Below the pieces are notes generated by a model. The model was not told the origin of the DNA. It was given only the letters and a program-made list of their open reading frames with translations, and ran no database searches. Both the position numbers and the translations under genes were made by a program. Source: Elusimicrobiota bacterium (lineage in GTDB: Bacteria > Elusimicrobiota > Elusimicrobia > UBA1565). From it: a stretch of 64,000 nt of DNA. The number at the start of each line of letters is the position of its first letter. Position 1 is the first letter of the stretch. Where the stretch lies: assembly GCA_016196755.1 (NCBI GenBank), contig JACPXC010000048.1, positions 62,001 through 126,000 of the forward strand, read 5' to 3'. Below, in pieces: positions 35,986 to 44,599 of the stretch.

Positions 35986-36654
35986 GTGAGAAATCTCCTC
36001 GTCGTGCTGGCCTGCTGTCTCGGCGGATGCGCAACTGCGTCGCTCCCGACCACAGCCTCGAATCCTGGTTTGAACGCCCAGGAGCAAGCCGAGCAGGCCG
36101 CATTGGCGACGATTCTTAAGTCCGTTTCTCCCGCCGCCGCCGCCACCCAGAAGAACTACCTCATCTCTCCGAGCGATCTTGTCGACGTGACGGTCTACAG
36201 GGAGACCGATCTGAATCGCACCATCCGAGTCAACGCCGCGGGAGAGATTTCCTTACCACTAGTCGGAGCTCTGAAGGTAGGGGGTCTGTCCATTATCGAC
36301 GCCGAACGGGTGATTTCAGACAAGCTTCGTGAATTCCTCGTGAATCCACAGATAACGATCTTCATCAAGGAGTACAGCAGCAAGCAAGTCTTCATCCTCG
36401 GAGAAGTGAAATCGCCCGGTGCCCTCCCGTTGCCGTCGGAGGCCCCAATGACGGTACTGGAAGCGATCACCAAGGCCGGCGGCTTCACGGGAATCGCCGC
36501 GCCGGACAGGACCCGCGTCATTCGCAATACGGCCGACGGCAAGAGCCAAGGCATCTCCATCCCTGTCTCTGCCATCACAAAAGAAGGTCAAAAGGATAAG
36601 GACATCCCCCTTGCGCCCAATGATGTCGTCTACGTCCCCCAAAGCTTCTTCTAG
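35986..36654 (+). CDS. Wza-like polysaccharide export lipoprotein
   Basis: Starting at GTG, the 222-residue protein has a lipobox (LLVVLACCLGGC). It contains the Poly_export domain (YLISPSDLVDVTVYRETDLNRTIRVNAAGEISLPLVGALKVGG) and one SLBB domain (VFILGEVKSPGALPLPSEAPMTVLEAITKAGGF). It would form the periplasmic/outer-membrane part of the glycan export channel. The following gene encodes its partner co-polymerase. Confidence 0.92.
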   Translation: MRNLLVVLACCLGGCATASLPTTASNPGLNAQEQAEQAALATILKSVSPAAAATQKNYLISPSDLVDVTVYRETDLNRTIRVNAAGEISLPLVGALKVGGLSIIDAERVISDKLREFLVNPQITIFIKEYSSKQVFILGEVKSPGALPLPSEAPMTVLEAITKAGGFTGIAAPDRTRVIRNTADGKSQGISIPVSAITKEGQKDKDIPLAPNDVVYVPQSFF

Positions 36655-36669
36655 CGGCTGGAGCCCCTC

Positions 36670-38379
36670 GTGAACGAGACCTCGGAATCCATCGACTACG
36701 TCGGACTGCTTCTGCGCCGGCGGTGGGTGATTGCAGGAGTCACGCTCCTCATCTTCCTTTCGAGCCTTGCCCTGCTCTCGACTCAGATTCCCATATATCT
36801 AACCAGTGCGCTGGTCCTCATCGAGCGGGAACGAGACTCCGCTGCGAACACGCCGAGCGCCGGGGCGATCGAGCGCTCACGGGACGATTACTATCTCACC
36901 CAATACAAGCTCCTCCGGAGCTATACCCTCCTTGAGAACCTCTACAAGAAGCTCGCCTTGGCCTCGGACCCTGAGTTTGGCGAGCCAAACGGGGTGCTCA
37001 AGCTCCAATCGGCCGTCGCAGTGCGGCCTGTCGTCGGAACTCGTCTCGTGAACGTCGGGATTAGCTCGCAATCACCCAAGCGCGCTATGGATATCTCAAA
37101 CGCCCTGGCGACTCTTTTCGTCGAGCAGAACCTCGAGAATCAACTCTATCTTTCCCAAGAGGTCCTCAAAGCCCTTCAGGCCGGCACCGGTGGAGGAGGG
37201 CGCCAGGCCTACGAGATGCTGCCGGCCCTCGTCAACAACAAGCTTATCCAAGACCTGAAAAGCCAAGAAGCCGAACTCCTTCGACAGATAGCCGAAGCCT
37301 CGCAGCGCTATACGGACAAGCACCCGGCCGTTCAAACCCTGCGCACGAGCTATCAGCTCCTTAAAGCCCGGCTCGAGGTCGAGACCGACAAAGCCGTCTC
37401 AGGCCTCAAGACCGAACTTTCAGGGCAACTGCGCGCGAACAATGCCCGAGTGGTGGATCCGGCCCGCCTTCCTCTTGGTCCCGTGCGCCCCAACAGGCGG
37501 CTGTTCATCCTCGGCGGGCTGATCGGCGGGCTCGGTCTCGGCCTCGTCGTTGCTTTCCTGCTCGACTTCATGGATCAGACGATTCGCCAGCAAGACCAGG
37601 TGGAACGCGATCTCAAGCAATCCTTCCTGGCATTCATCCCGCATTCGTCGACACCCAAAGGGATTAGCTCCTACGCGGATCTCTTGGCACCGACGCAATC
37701 TCTCTCCAGCGAGGCGTTCCGCAACCTCCGCACTATGGTGGACTTCGCGCACGTCTCAGCCGTCTCCGCGCCTGTCCTCGTGACCAGCACGGTCCAAGAA
37801 GAGGGGAAATCCCACGTAGCGACGAACTTGGCCGTCGCTTACTCCCAACTGCATCCGCGAGTCCTGCTGATCGATGGGGACCTCCGCCGTCCGAGTCTCC
37901 ATAAGAAGTTCAATATCTCCTCCGGGCGAGGCTTAAGCAACTTCCTCGCTTCCAGCGACGACCTCAGAGGTCTCGACGGCATGATCCAAGACGGCGACGT
38001 CCCAAACTTGAAGATACTTCCTTGCGGCCCACGCCCGCCGAACCCCTCCGAACTCCTCAACACCCCGAAGATACCGGCGCTGCTTGCGTGGGCTTGCGAG
38101 CGCTTCGACCGCGTCATCGTGGATTGCCCGCCAATCTTCCCGGTCAGCGATACGATCCTATGGGGGAGGCATATCCGCCATGCTATCTTCGTGGTGCGCT
38201 ACGGGAAGACGCGCACGCCGGCGATCCGGGAAGCTGCGCGAAGGCTTGATGTCAGCGGGATCAAGAACCTCGGGGTAGTGATCAACGCCGCGACCGCAGG
38301 CGGCCTCTCATACGCATACTACGGCCACTACCAATACCAATACTACAAGGCGTACAAAGAAGAAGAGGCGGTCCGCTAG
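36670..38379 (+). CDS. Wzz chain-length determinant fused to BY-type tyrosine kinase
   Basis: The GTG-started 569-residue protein has a transmembrane helix at ~19-40, a Wzz periplasmic domain with coiled-coil, a second helix at ~275-300 (LFILGGLIGGLGLGLVVAFLL), then a cytoplasmic BY-kinase. Walker A is TVQEEGKSHVATNLA, with Glu in place of the first P-loop Gly. Walker A' is VLLIDGDLRRPSL and Walker B VIVDCPPI. The C-terminus is a tyrosine cluster (YAYYGHYQYQYYKAY), the usual autophosphorylation site. It controls polymer length and export together with the Wza-like neighbour. Confidence 0.92.
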   Translation: MNETSESIDYVGLLLRRRWVIAGVTLLIFLSSLALLSTQIPIYLTSALVLIERERDSAANTPSAGAIERSRDDYYLTQYKLLRSYTLLENLYKKLALASDPEFGEPNGVLKLQSAVAVRPVVGTRLVNVGISSQSPKRAMDISNALATLFVEQNLENQLYLSQEVLKALQAGTGGGGRQAYEMLPALVNNKLIQDLKSQEAELLRQIAEASQRYTDKHPAVQTLRTSYQLLKARLEVETDKAVSGLKTELSGQLRANNARVVDPARLPLGPVRPNRRLFILGGLIGGLGLGLVVAFLLDFMDQTIRQQDQVERDLKQSFLAFIPHSSTPKGISSYADLLAPTQSLSSEAFRNLRTMVDFAHVSAVSAPVLVTSTVQEEGKSHVATNLAVAYSQLHPRVLLIDGDLRRPSLHKKFNISSGRGLSNFLASSDDLRGLDGMIQDGDVPNLKILPCGPRPPNPSELLNTPKIPALLAWACERFDRVIVDCPPIFPVSDTILWGRHIRHAIFVVRYGKTRTPAIREAARRLDVSGIKNLGVVINAATAGGLSYAYYGHYQYQYYKAYKEEEAVR

Positions 38380-38384
38380 ACTAG

Positions 38385-40094
38385 ATGCCGGACCACGATC
38401 CGGATTACGCCGCCGAGGCGATACTCGCCCTAGCCCTCTCGTTTGCCGCGTTCGCCTTCGGGACGACCGAGGACTGGTCCAGGGCAGTCCTCTGCGCCGC
38501 AATCATGCTCATGGCCTTTCACCGATACCGCCGCGACGGGGCATCGGCGTTCCCTTTCAAGGGTCAGTCTCCGGCATTCTGGGGCGCCGCGGCCCTGCTG
38601 TTATTGGCCGCTGTCCAATCATGCTTTCCGGCCCCACCGGAATCGCTGACGATGGTAGGCGGGCCTCTGACGCTCTCCCGCGACTTGACGGCCTCCTACG
38701 CCTTGGATTGGGCCGGCTACGCGGCTCTTCTGCTCATCCTACCCCCGGTCTTCCGCGACCCGAAGGCGGTCACCCGATTGGCATGGGGAATCCTCATGAT
38801 GGGGGCCACGCTGTCCCTCGTCGGTCTCGCACAACGCATGGCGGGGGATTCGCACTACCTCGGCTTACGCCCCATCAATCAATTGGGGGTTCCTTTCGGC
38901 CCCTTCCCGAACAAGAACCACGCGGGGGCGCTGCTCGCCGCCGCCTTCTGCGCCGGGGCGGGCATCCTTACGGAGCTGGTCGCCGATCGTCGGCGTCTCG
39001 CGCGGGAGAGGAGGACCGACGAACTCATGGGGCGGTTCCTCGTCCTGTCATGCCTGCTGTTTGCGACGGGCGCGGGGCTCCTGGCCTCTCGCTCACGCGC
39101 CGCGCTCGCGGGCTTGATTCTAACCGGCGCGTTCGTCGCCTTCCTCAGGATCTTAGACCGCTCCGTTCCGAGCGGGTCCAGGATGCTCTCCGCAGCCCTT
39201 GTCGCGTCGGCCGCGGCCGCCGGGACATTGGCCCACCTCGCAGACGTATCGCTATTGGGCCGCCTCGCTTCGGGCAGCATAAATTCCGTGGATTTCCGCA
39301 TCGCCATGGCGAAAGACGCCCTCCGACTCATCGGCGATTTCCCGTTTTTCGGCGTCGGTTTGGGGGCTTTCCGTGTCGCTTCCCCCCTATACCACGACCC
39401 AGTCTTGGGGATGTATTTCGTCGACTACGTGCATTGTGAACCGCTCCAACTGGCCTCCGAGGCGGGAATCCCATTCGCCCTGCTCTTCTTCAGCTCAATG
39501 ATCTCCGCAGTGGCGCTGTCGTGGCACCGGACCGGGCGCGGCTCCGCCGCCGGGCGAACGATCTCCCGAGGACTCTTGTGCGCCTGCATGGTCGTGATGC
39601 TCCACCAACTCGTCGATTTTCCAAACCGCATCCCGGGAGTCCAAGTGGTCTGGATCGCGGCCCTTGCCGCCGTTTGGGGATTGCGACAGCCGTCCATGAA
39701 CTCTCGACGGCCGGCCCCGCCGCCGCGACGGCAGGCAGGCTTCGCCTTGTTTCTCTTCGTGGCGTGGCTTGCGGCGTTCGGCCCCAAACTCGCCGCCTCC
39801 TATTTCGACTTCATGGCCTCCAGGACGATTCCGCCTTCGACGCATTATTTCCAGAACGCCGCCCTGTCATGGCGGCCGAGTTTCGAACGCCAATGGGCGA
39901 TGGCCTGGTCCTATTCACGCGCCGCCGCGGAAACGCCCGCGGCTCGCATCGTCCTGTGGAGGCACGCCTTGCGCCATTCTCGGGCAGCGATGGATCTTCA
40001 GCCATATCATCCAAACCTGAGACGGTTTCACGCCTCGATCCTGGCGGCCCTTGGCCGCCAGGCCGACGCCCGCGACCTTCTCGGGCCCCCATGA
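38385..40094 (+). CDS. O-antigen ligase/polymerase-like membrane protein (Wzy_C)
   Basis: The 569-residue protein has about twelve hydrophobic segments. The Wzy_C/O-antigen-ligase type motif is visible as PNKNHAGALLAAAF in a loop, then SRAALAGLILTGAF, with DFPFFGVGLGAFRVASPLYHD and YVHCEPLQLASEAG in the large periplasmic loop. The soluble C-terminal ~100 residues look TPR-like. It would polymerise or ligate the glycan. The last codons overlap the next gene (ATGA). Confidence 0.8.
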   Translation: MPDHDPDYAAEAILALALSFAAFAFGTTEDWSRAVLCAAIMLMAFHRYRRDGASAFPFKGQSPAFWGAAALLLLAAVQSCFPAPPESLTMVGGPLTLSRDLTASYALDWAGYAALLLILPPVFRDPKAVTRLAWGILMMGATLSLVGLAQRMAGDSHYLGLRPINQLGVPFGPFPNKNHAGALLAAAFCAGAGILTELVADRRRLARERRTDELMGRFLVLSCLLFATGAGLLASRSRAALAGLILTGAFVAFLRILDRSVPSGSRMLSAALVASAAAAGTLAHLADVSLLGRLASGSINSVDFRIAMAKDALRLIGDFPFFGVGLGAFRVASPLYHDPVLGMYFVDYVHCEPLQLASEAGIPFALLFFSSMISAVALSWHRTGRGSAAGRTISRGLLCACMVVMLHQLVDFPNRIPGVQVVWIAALAAVWGLRQPSMNSRRPAPPPRRQAGFALFLFVAWLAAFGPKLAASYFDFMASRTIPPSTHYFQNAALSWRPSFERQWAMAWSYSRAAAETPAARIVLWRHALRHSRAAMDLQPYHPNLRRFHASILAALGRQADARDLLGPP

Positions 40095-41383
40095 TCTCCC
40101 GGGAAAGAGCGATTGCGCTGCTCGTCACAGTCTGCGTATTGGCCATGACGGCCAGCCTCCTCCCTCCATTCTCAAGCCTCATCTCGTTGGCCGCCAATAA
40201 CGTCTACCCCTATACCGGCCCCGACATTCATCTCGACTATTTCATGGGCGCTTTCCTCGGCCTGCTTTGCGGCTTCATCCTCTTAGTTTCGCCCATCCCG
40301 CGCGCGATCTCAGGAACGGTTATTTTTTGTTGGGCTCTAAAACTGGCCGCAGCGCTGTTCCTGGTCCCCGTGTATGAGTTTTACTACGGCCTCGACATCG
40401 ACGGCTACTTCTTTTTTTCATTTATGCCGGAAAAACCCATCATCACCTCATCGGGAAACATCGGAACCTGGCATATCCGCGTGCTCGCTTGGCTTCTTTT
40501 TCAAGTGATAGGGCCTTCGTTCCATGGCGGCAAAGTGGTCTTCTCTTTCATGGGATTCCTCGGAATCTATCTCACATACCGCGGCGCCGTGCGCTTCATG
40601 AAACAGGAGAAGCCGATCCTCCTCATTCTCACGACCCTGGCCCCTACCTGCCTGTTCTGGTCTTCGACATTGGGGAAAGACCCCATCATCCTCTTCGCCA
40701 TCGGTGTCTATACGCATGGCTGCTTGGCTCTGTTCAGCGACTATCGGAAACGCCATATTCTCGAGATCGCCGCAGGGATCTTCATGGCCTCTTTTGTCAG
40801 GAGCTACTTCCTGCCCATAATGGCCATCCCATTGGCCATCGCCTATCTTACTCAGACTCGGCGTCCCGTCGTCCGCCTCTTGATCTTCCCGGTAGTGCTT
40901 ATGGGAGTGTTCTACTCCCTGACGGCGTTCTCCGAGCACATGAAGATCGACTCGTTCGACGCGTTCTCCGCATACCAATCCAAGGTTGCGTCCAATTGGA
41001 AGGGGGGAAGCTCGTTCGCGCTTCCTCTGATCGACTCGCCGATCATGCTTCTTATGGTCGCCCCCTTGGCCGTTTTCACCGCGCTCTTCCGCCCCACACT
41101 GTTCGAGGCCCACAACGCATTCTCCCTCGCCGCCGCCCTCGACAACACCTTTCTCCTGGTCCTCTTCTTCTACGCCTGGTCGCGCAGTCGGATGAGGGAA
41201 TTCTTTCAAACCGCGATTCTCTGGATGGGTTGCTTTGTTGTCATCTGGAGTATTATGTACGGAGTCGGCACGGGGAATCTCGGCGCAATCTCCCGATTCA
41301 AGATACAGGTACTGCCGATCTTCATCACGGTCCTCTTCTATATGGCGCGCAAGCGCACGACCATTAGAGTTGCAGCGCCATGA
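40091..41383 (+). CDS. Multi-spanning membrane protein of the EPS locus, Wzy-like
   Basis: Start ATG 40091 overlaps the previous stop. The 430 residues form about eleven hydrophobic segments with periplasmic-looking loops (YYGLDIDGYFFFSFMPEKP; EHMKIDSFDAFSAYQSKV). No named family motif is obvious to me. Its position between an O-antigen-ligase-like protein and a glycosidase-like protein suggests a polymerase or other glycan membrane enzyme. The last four bases overlap the next ATG. Confidence 0.7.
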   Translation: MISRERAIALLVTVCVLAMTASLLPPFSSLISLAANNVYPYTGPDIHLDYFMGAFLGLLCGFILLVSPIPRAISGTVIFCWALKLAAALFLVPVYEFYYGLDIDGYFFFSFMPEKPIITSSGNIGTWHIRVLAWLLFQVIGPSFHGGKVVFSFMGFLGIYLTYRGAVRFMKQEKPILLILTTLAPTCLFWSSTLGKDPIILFAIGVYTHGCLALFSDYRKRHILEIAAGIFMASFVRSYFLPIMAIPLAIAYLTQTRRPVVRLLIFPVVLMGVFYSLTAFSEHMKIDSFDAFSAYQSKVASNWKGGSSFALPLIDSPIMLLMVAPLAVFTALFRPTLFEAHNAFSLAAALDNTFLLVLFFYAWSRSRMREFFQTAILWMGCFVVIWSIMYGVGTGNLGAISRFKIQVLPIFITVLFYMARKRTTIRVAAP

Positions 41384-42378
41384 GAACAGTCCTCCTTGCG
41401 CTCCACTTGCTTTCATCGCCCGGCAACGCCCGAGAATTCCCAATCGGGCTTTTCGGCGTCGGACTGAACGTGGATCTCACGGAGGTCGCGGACGCCGGGT
41501 TCACCCATATACTCTCGGCCTCGGGCCGCCCAGAGGACCAGGCGGCCCTCTCTCAAAGGGCACGTCGGACTGGCCTGGCTTTCATAGGATTCCCCAGCCC
41601 ATCGATCAGCGGCAAACTCGGCGCCGTCAACGCCTCCGCGTGGTATCTATCCGATGAGCCCGACGTGAACGGCGAGGATCCTGCCGAGATCAGACGCCAG
41701 GCCTCCCGGGTGCGCTCCTGGGACTCGAGGACTCCTTTGATCCTGACTGTCGGTGCCGGAGCGCGAGCCGCAGACTACGCCCCCAGTGTCGACGCCGTCC
41801 TCGTCGACTGGTATCCTGTCCCTCACCTTCCTTTGGGCGGCTTGGGCTCGGAGATCGCCGCGGCTGTCGCCGGCGTCGCCGATAAACCCGTATGGGCGGT
41901 CGTTCAAGCCATGGACTGGCGGGACTACCCCCAACGCGATCCCAATAAGCCGCGGACGGGGCGCTTCCCATCGCTGCGGGAGATGCGTTTTATGGCCTAC
42001 CACGCGGTCGTGAACGGTGCGGCGGGAGTATTCTTCTTCGAACTACGTAAGCGCTCCAGGGATGGAACCACTCTCTTGGACCTGCCCGAACAATGGCAGG
42101 CCCTCCGGACGGTCGCAAAGGAACTCCGAGTCTTGAGTCCGTTTTTCGCGAAAGGGAGCGCGGCCCGATTGGAACTCGCCGGCCTGGTGGGGAGATCCTG
42201 GAGCCGCAGCGGCCGGACCCTGGTCGTGCTGCTTAATCCCGCCGCGGAACCCTTGCCGATCCCCGCGGAATTCCTGTCCGGGGACTATTCCGCCGCTTTC
42301 GAGGGACAGCGCCGGACCAAGGATCTCTTCCCCGACGGAGTCATGCAGGCTAATAGGACCCTAATCCTCCTACGATGA
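41380..42378 (+). CDS. Secreted TIM-barrel glycoside-hydrolase-like protein
   Basis: The 332-residue protein has a short signal-like N-terminus (MRTVLLALHLLSSPGNA) and a barrel pattern with strand ends LYxxDEPD (WYLSDEPDVNG), VLVDWYPVPHLP and VWAVVQAMDWRDYP, then a helix-rich MRFMAYHAVVNGAAGVFFFELRK. A C-terminal small beta domain follows. Acidic residues at DEPD and DWYP suit a glycosidase active site. It is co-transcribed with the polymerase-like genes, so trimming or release of the polymer is plausible. The family is not certain. Confidence 0.6.
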   Translation: MRTVLLALHLLSSPGNAREFPIGLFGVGLNVDLTEVADAGFTHILSASGRPEDQAALSQRARRTGLAFIGFPSPSISGKLGAVNASAWYLSDEPDVNGEDPAEIRRQASRVRSWDSRTPLILTVGAGARAADYAPSVDAVLVDWYPVPHLPLGGLGSEIAAAVAGVADKPVWAVVQAMDWRDYPQRDPNKPRTGRFPSLREMRFMAYHAVVNGAAGVFFFELRKRSRDGTTLLDLPEQWQALRTVAKELRVLSPFFAKGSAARLELAGLVGRSWSRSGRTLVVLLNPAAEPLPIPAEFLSGDYSAAFEGQRRTKDLFPDGVMQANRTLILLR

Positions 42379-42381
42379 CGG

Positions 42382-42406
42382 CCCTGGACCGCCCTTAGGT
42401 CCGGGG
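42382..42406. terminator. Hairpin at a convergent gene junction
   Basis: ccctggacc/ggtccgggg forms a 9-bp stem with one G-T pair and a 7-nt loop between the plus-strand glycosidase-like gene and the minus-strand glycosyltransferase. No T-run is present, so it is only a candidate bidirectional terminator. Confidence 0.35.
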
Positions 42407-43621
42407 AGGACCGTACAACGCCGTATAGACATCCTCGGCAAGGTTCATACTCCGCATCTCAGTGGCGATCCCGCGGATAGTCTCAGACAGCTCTTGGCGC
42501 GGCCGGCCCTGCAGCAGTCCGTCTATCTCACGGACTGCGGCGCGGTAGGCCTCCTGGTCCAGGCCGGTCAGAACCGCTCCGATGCGCCGTTCGGCGATAA
42601 GCTCCGAATCCGAAGCTATGTTAGGGGTGATGATGACCGGCAGACCCATCGCCCAGTACTCCCCGTTCTTTATGGGCGCGCAAAGGCGCTTCAATGGAAC
42701 GGGCTTCACGGGAGTGATGGCGAAGTCGGCCATGGCCATGTATCCAGGGATATCCTTATGATCGACGAACCGAACCAGGAGCTCGCTCTTGTCTAGTCTA
42801 GCCTGATCGCAGAATCGATAGATGATGTCTGGCTCGTCGCTCGTAAGGAAGAGGGCACGAAACCGTCCCGGCCAATATTCGCTGGCGGCCTTGAGGAGAT
42901 CAAAGATCTCACGGTCCAGATAGGTGCCGCCCGTCTTCCCGGCGTAGATGGCGACGATCTTGCCGTCCAACCCGAGCTCGCGGCGGAGCCGATCCGAGTC
43001 GAAACGGTCCGGCCTGAAAGCCTCCAGGTCCACGCAGGCCGGTTTGACATGGAACCCCCGCAACGCCACTCCGTAACGCGACAGCGCGTAGTCGCGCATC
43101 CCGGGAGCCGTGGCGATGACAGCCGCCGCCCGGCGGGTCTGCAGGCGCTCCAAGGCGAAGAGCAGCCGGAACGCCAGTCCTTCTCGTTTCCAGACCCCAT
43201 ATTCCAGCATTCCCTCGGCATGAGGCTCATAGCTGTCTAAGATGAGCCGCTTGCCCGTGGCCAGAGAGAGCAGACTTCCAAGCGCCCCGGCAGGGGTGCA
43301 GAAGCAGTGGATGGCGTCCACGCCCTTGTAGAGACTCAGCCACCATAGACGGATCAGCGTGACGGCCATCTTGAAGATGGCACCGGCGCCGAACCGCGCA
43401 TAGTGGAACGGGACCCATTCGATCCCGTCCTTCGCCAGTTCCGCTCTTACTTCGGCGCGCGAGTCCTTCGGCACCAACAGCCCGTCTTGCTCCAAGGTGA
43501 CGAAGAAGACCTTGCCGCCGCTGCTCAGCCGACGGGCGATCATCCTGACGTAAGGCAGCGTATAGGCTTGGATCAAGCCGCTGCGAAAGGACCAATAGGT
43601 CAGGACGAGGACGTTTTTCAT
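42395..43621 (-). CDS. Glycosyltransferase, GT-B fold (GT4-like)
   Basis: The 408-residue protein starts MKNVLVLTYWSFRSGLIQAY. The second half has IVAIYAGKTGGTYLDREIFDLLKAA, the donor-binding region VKPVPLKRLCAPIKNGEYWAMGLPVIITPN and the regulatory helix segment IGAVLTGLDQEAYRAAV. This is the layout of GT4-family glycosyltransferases. Sugar specificity is unknown. It lies 18 nt downstream of the reductase gene and probably shares its promoter. Confidence 0.85.
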   Translation of the reverse strand: MKNVLVLTYWSFRSGLIQAYTLPYVRMIARRLSSGGKVFFVTLEQDGLLVPKDSRAEVRAELAKDGIEWVPFHYARFGAGAIFKMAVTLIRLWWLSLYKGVDAIHCFCTPAGALGSLLSLATGKRLILDSYEPHAEGMLEYGVWKREGLAFRLLFALERLQTRRAAAVIATAPGMRDYALSRYGVALRGFHVKPACVDLEAFRPDRFDSDRLRRELGLDGKIVAIYAGKTGGTYLDREIFDLLKAASEYWPGRFRALFLTSDEPDIIYRFCDQARLDKSELLVRFVDHKDIPGYMAMADFAITPVKPVPLKRLCAPIKNGEYWAMGLPVIITPNIASDSELIAERRIGAVLTGLDQEAYRAAVREIDGLLQGRPRQELSETIRGIATEMRSMNLAEDVYTALYGPPRT

Positions 43622-43639
43622 GCTCGGTCCTCGAGGAGC

Positions 43640-44554
43640 TCAGGCCGTCTCGAGGACCATCCGATAAGTCTCGGCGTAGTCCTTCAAGCACTCGCGCCAA
43701 TCCCGCATGACGTTAAGCCCGCGTTGATTCAGCTTCATGTTCACCAGCGACTCGCTGGCCGGGCGTTGGGCGAAGTATTCCCGCTGGAAGCGTTCCGACG
43801 ACACCCGCTCCACGGAAACCGTCCTCTCCAAGCCGAGGAGACGGACGAACTCCACGGCGACATCGTAGCGGCTGCCGGAGCCTCCGCAGACTTGATTATA
43901 GAGTCCGTACTGCCCGCTCTCCAGCAGCCGGCGGATGCCGCGGGCAAAGTCGACGGTATAGGTGGGCGTCCCGAGCTTGTCGTCGACGACCTCGAGCGTC
44001 TTCCGCCCGGCCGCGATCTGCTTGAAGATCTTGTTGACGAATTTCTTGTCCTTGGCCGGGCCCCCGCCCATCATCCAGCCGGCGCGGAAGACGTAATGCT
44101 TCGAGACTGAGCGCAGGGCATATTGCTCGCCATAATACTTCGACTTGGCATAGATCGACAATGGGTTCGGGGCGTCGAAGTCATTGTAGAATTCCTTCTC
44201 GCCCCCGAAGATCCCCGCGGTAGAGATGTACACGTAGGGTATGCCCAGGCCCTGGGCGATGGAGCCCAGATTCTCCGCCCCAAAAGCGTTGGTCAGCCAG
44301 GCATCCTCCTGTTCGCGCTCGCAATGTTCCAGGTCGGTATGCGCCGCCAGGTTGATGATGGCGTCCGGCTTGAAGGCCTCGATCGACTCCCGCATGCCGC
44401 GGGGGTCGCGTACGTCTCCCCTAGAAAGCCACGGTTCACAGAGGTTGATGTCCGTGGCTTTCACATGCGCGTCCGAGAACTCCTTGTATACGGCGTCGCC
44501 CAGCATCCCGCCGCAGCCTGCGATGTAGATCCTGCTCGAAGGTGTTATGACCAT
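43640..44554 (-). CDS. RmlD-like NAD-dependent sugar reductase/epimerase
   Basis: A 304-residue SDR. The Rossmann motif is IAGCGGMLGDAVYKEF (residues ~12-27), then INLAAHTDLEHCE, ISTAGIFGGEKEFY and the catalytic YAKSK. This is the order of dTDP-4-dehydrorhamnose reductase (RmlD) and related enzymes. The rest of an rml pathway is not visible in the window, so the substrate may be a GDP- or dTDP-keto sugar. A TAGAAT -10 lies upstream (minus strand, about 44566-44571), with GAGGA before the ATG. Confidence 0.8.
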   Translation of the reverse strand: MVITPSSRIYIAGCGGMLGDAVYKEFSDAHVKATDINLCEPWLSRGDVRDPRGMRESIEAFKPDAIINLAAHTDLEHCEREQEDAWLTNAFGAENLGSIAQGLGIPYVYISTAGIFGGEKEFYNDFDAPNPLSIYAKSKYYGEQYALRSVSKHYVFRAGWMMGGGPAKDKKFVNKIFKQIAAGRKTLEVVDDKLGTPTYTVDFARGIRRLLESGQYGLYNQVCGGSGSRYDVAVEFVRLLGLERTVSVERVSSERFQREYFAQRPASESLVNMKLNQRGLNVMRDWRECLKDYAETYRMVLETA

Positions 44555-44599
44555 CTGTTCCTCACAGCAACGATTCTACTCAAACCGGGACTCCCGCGC

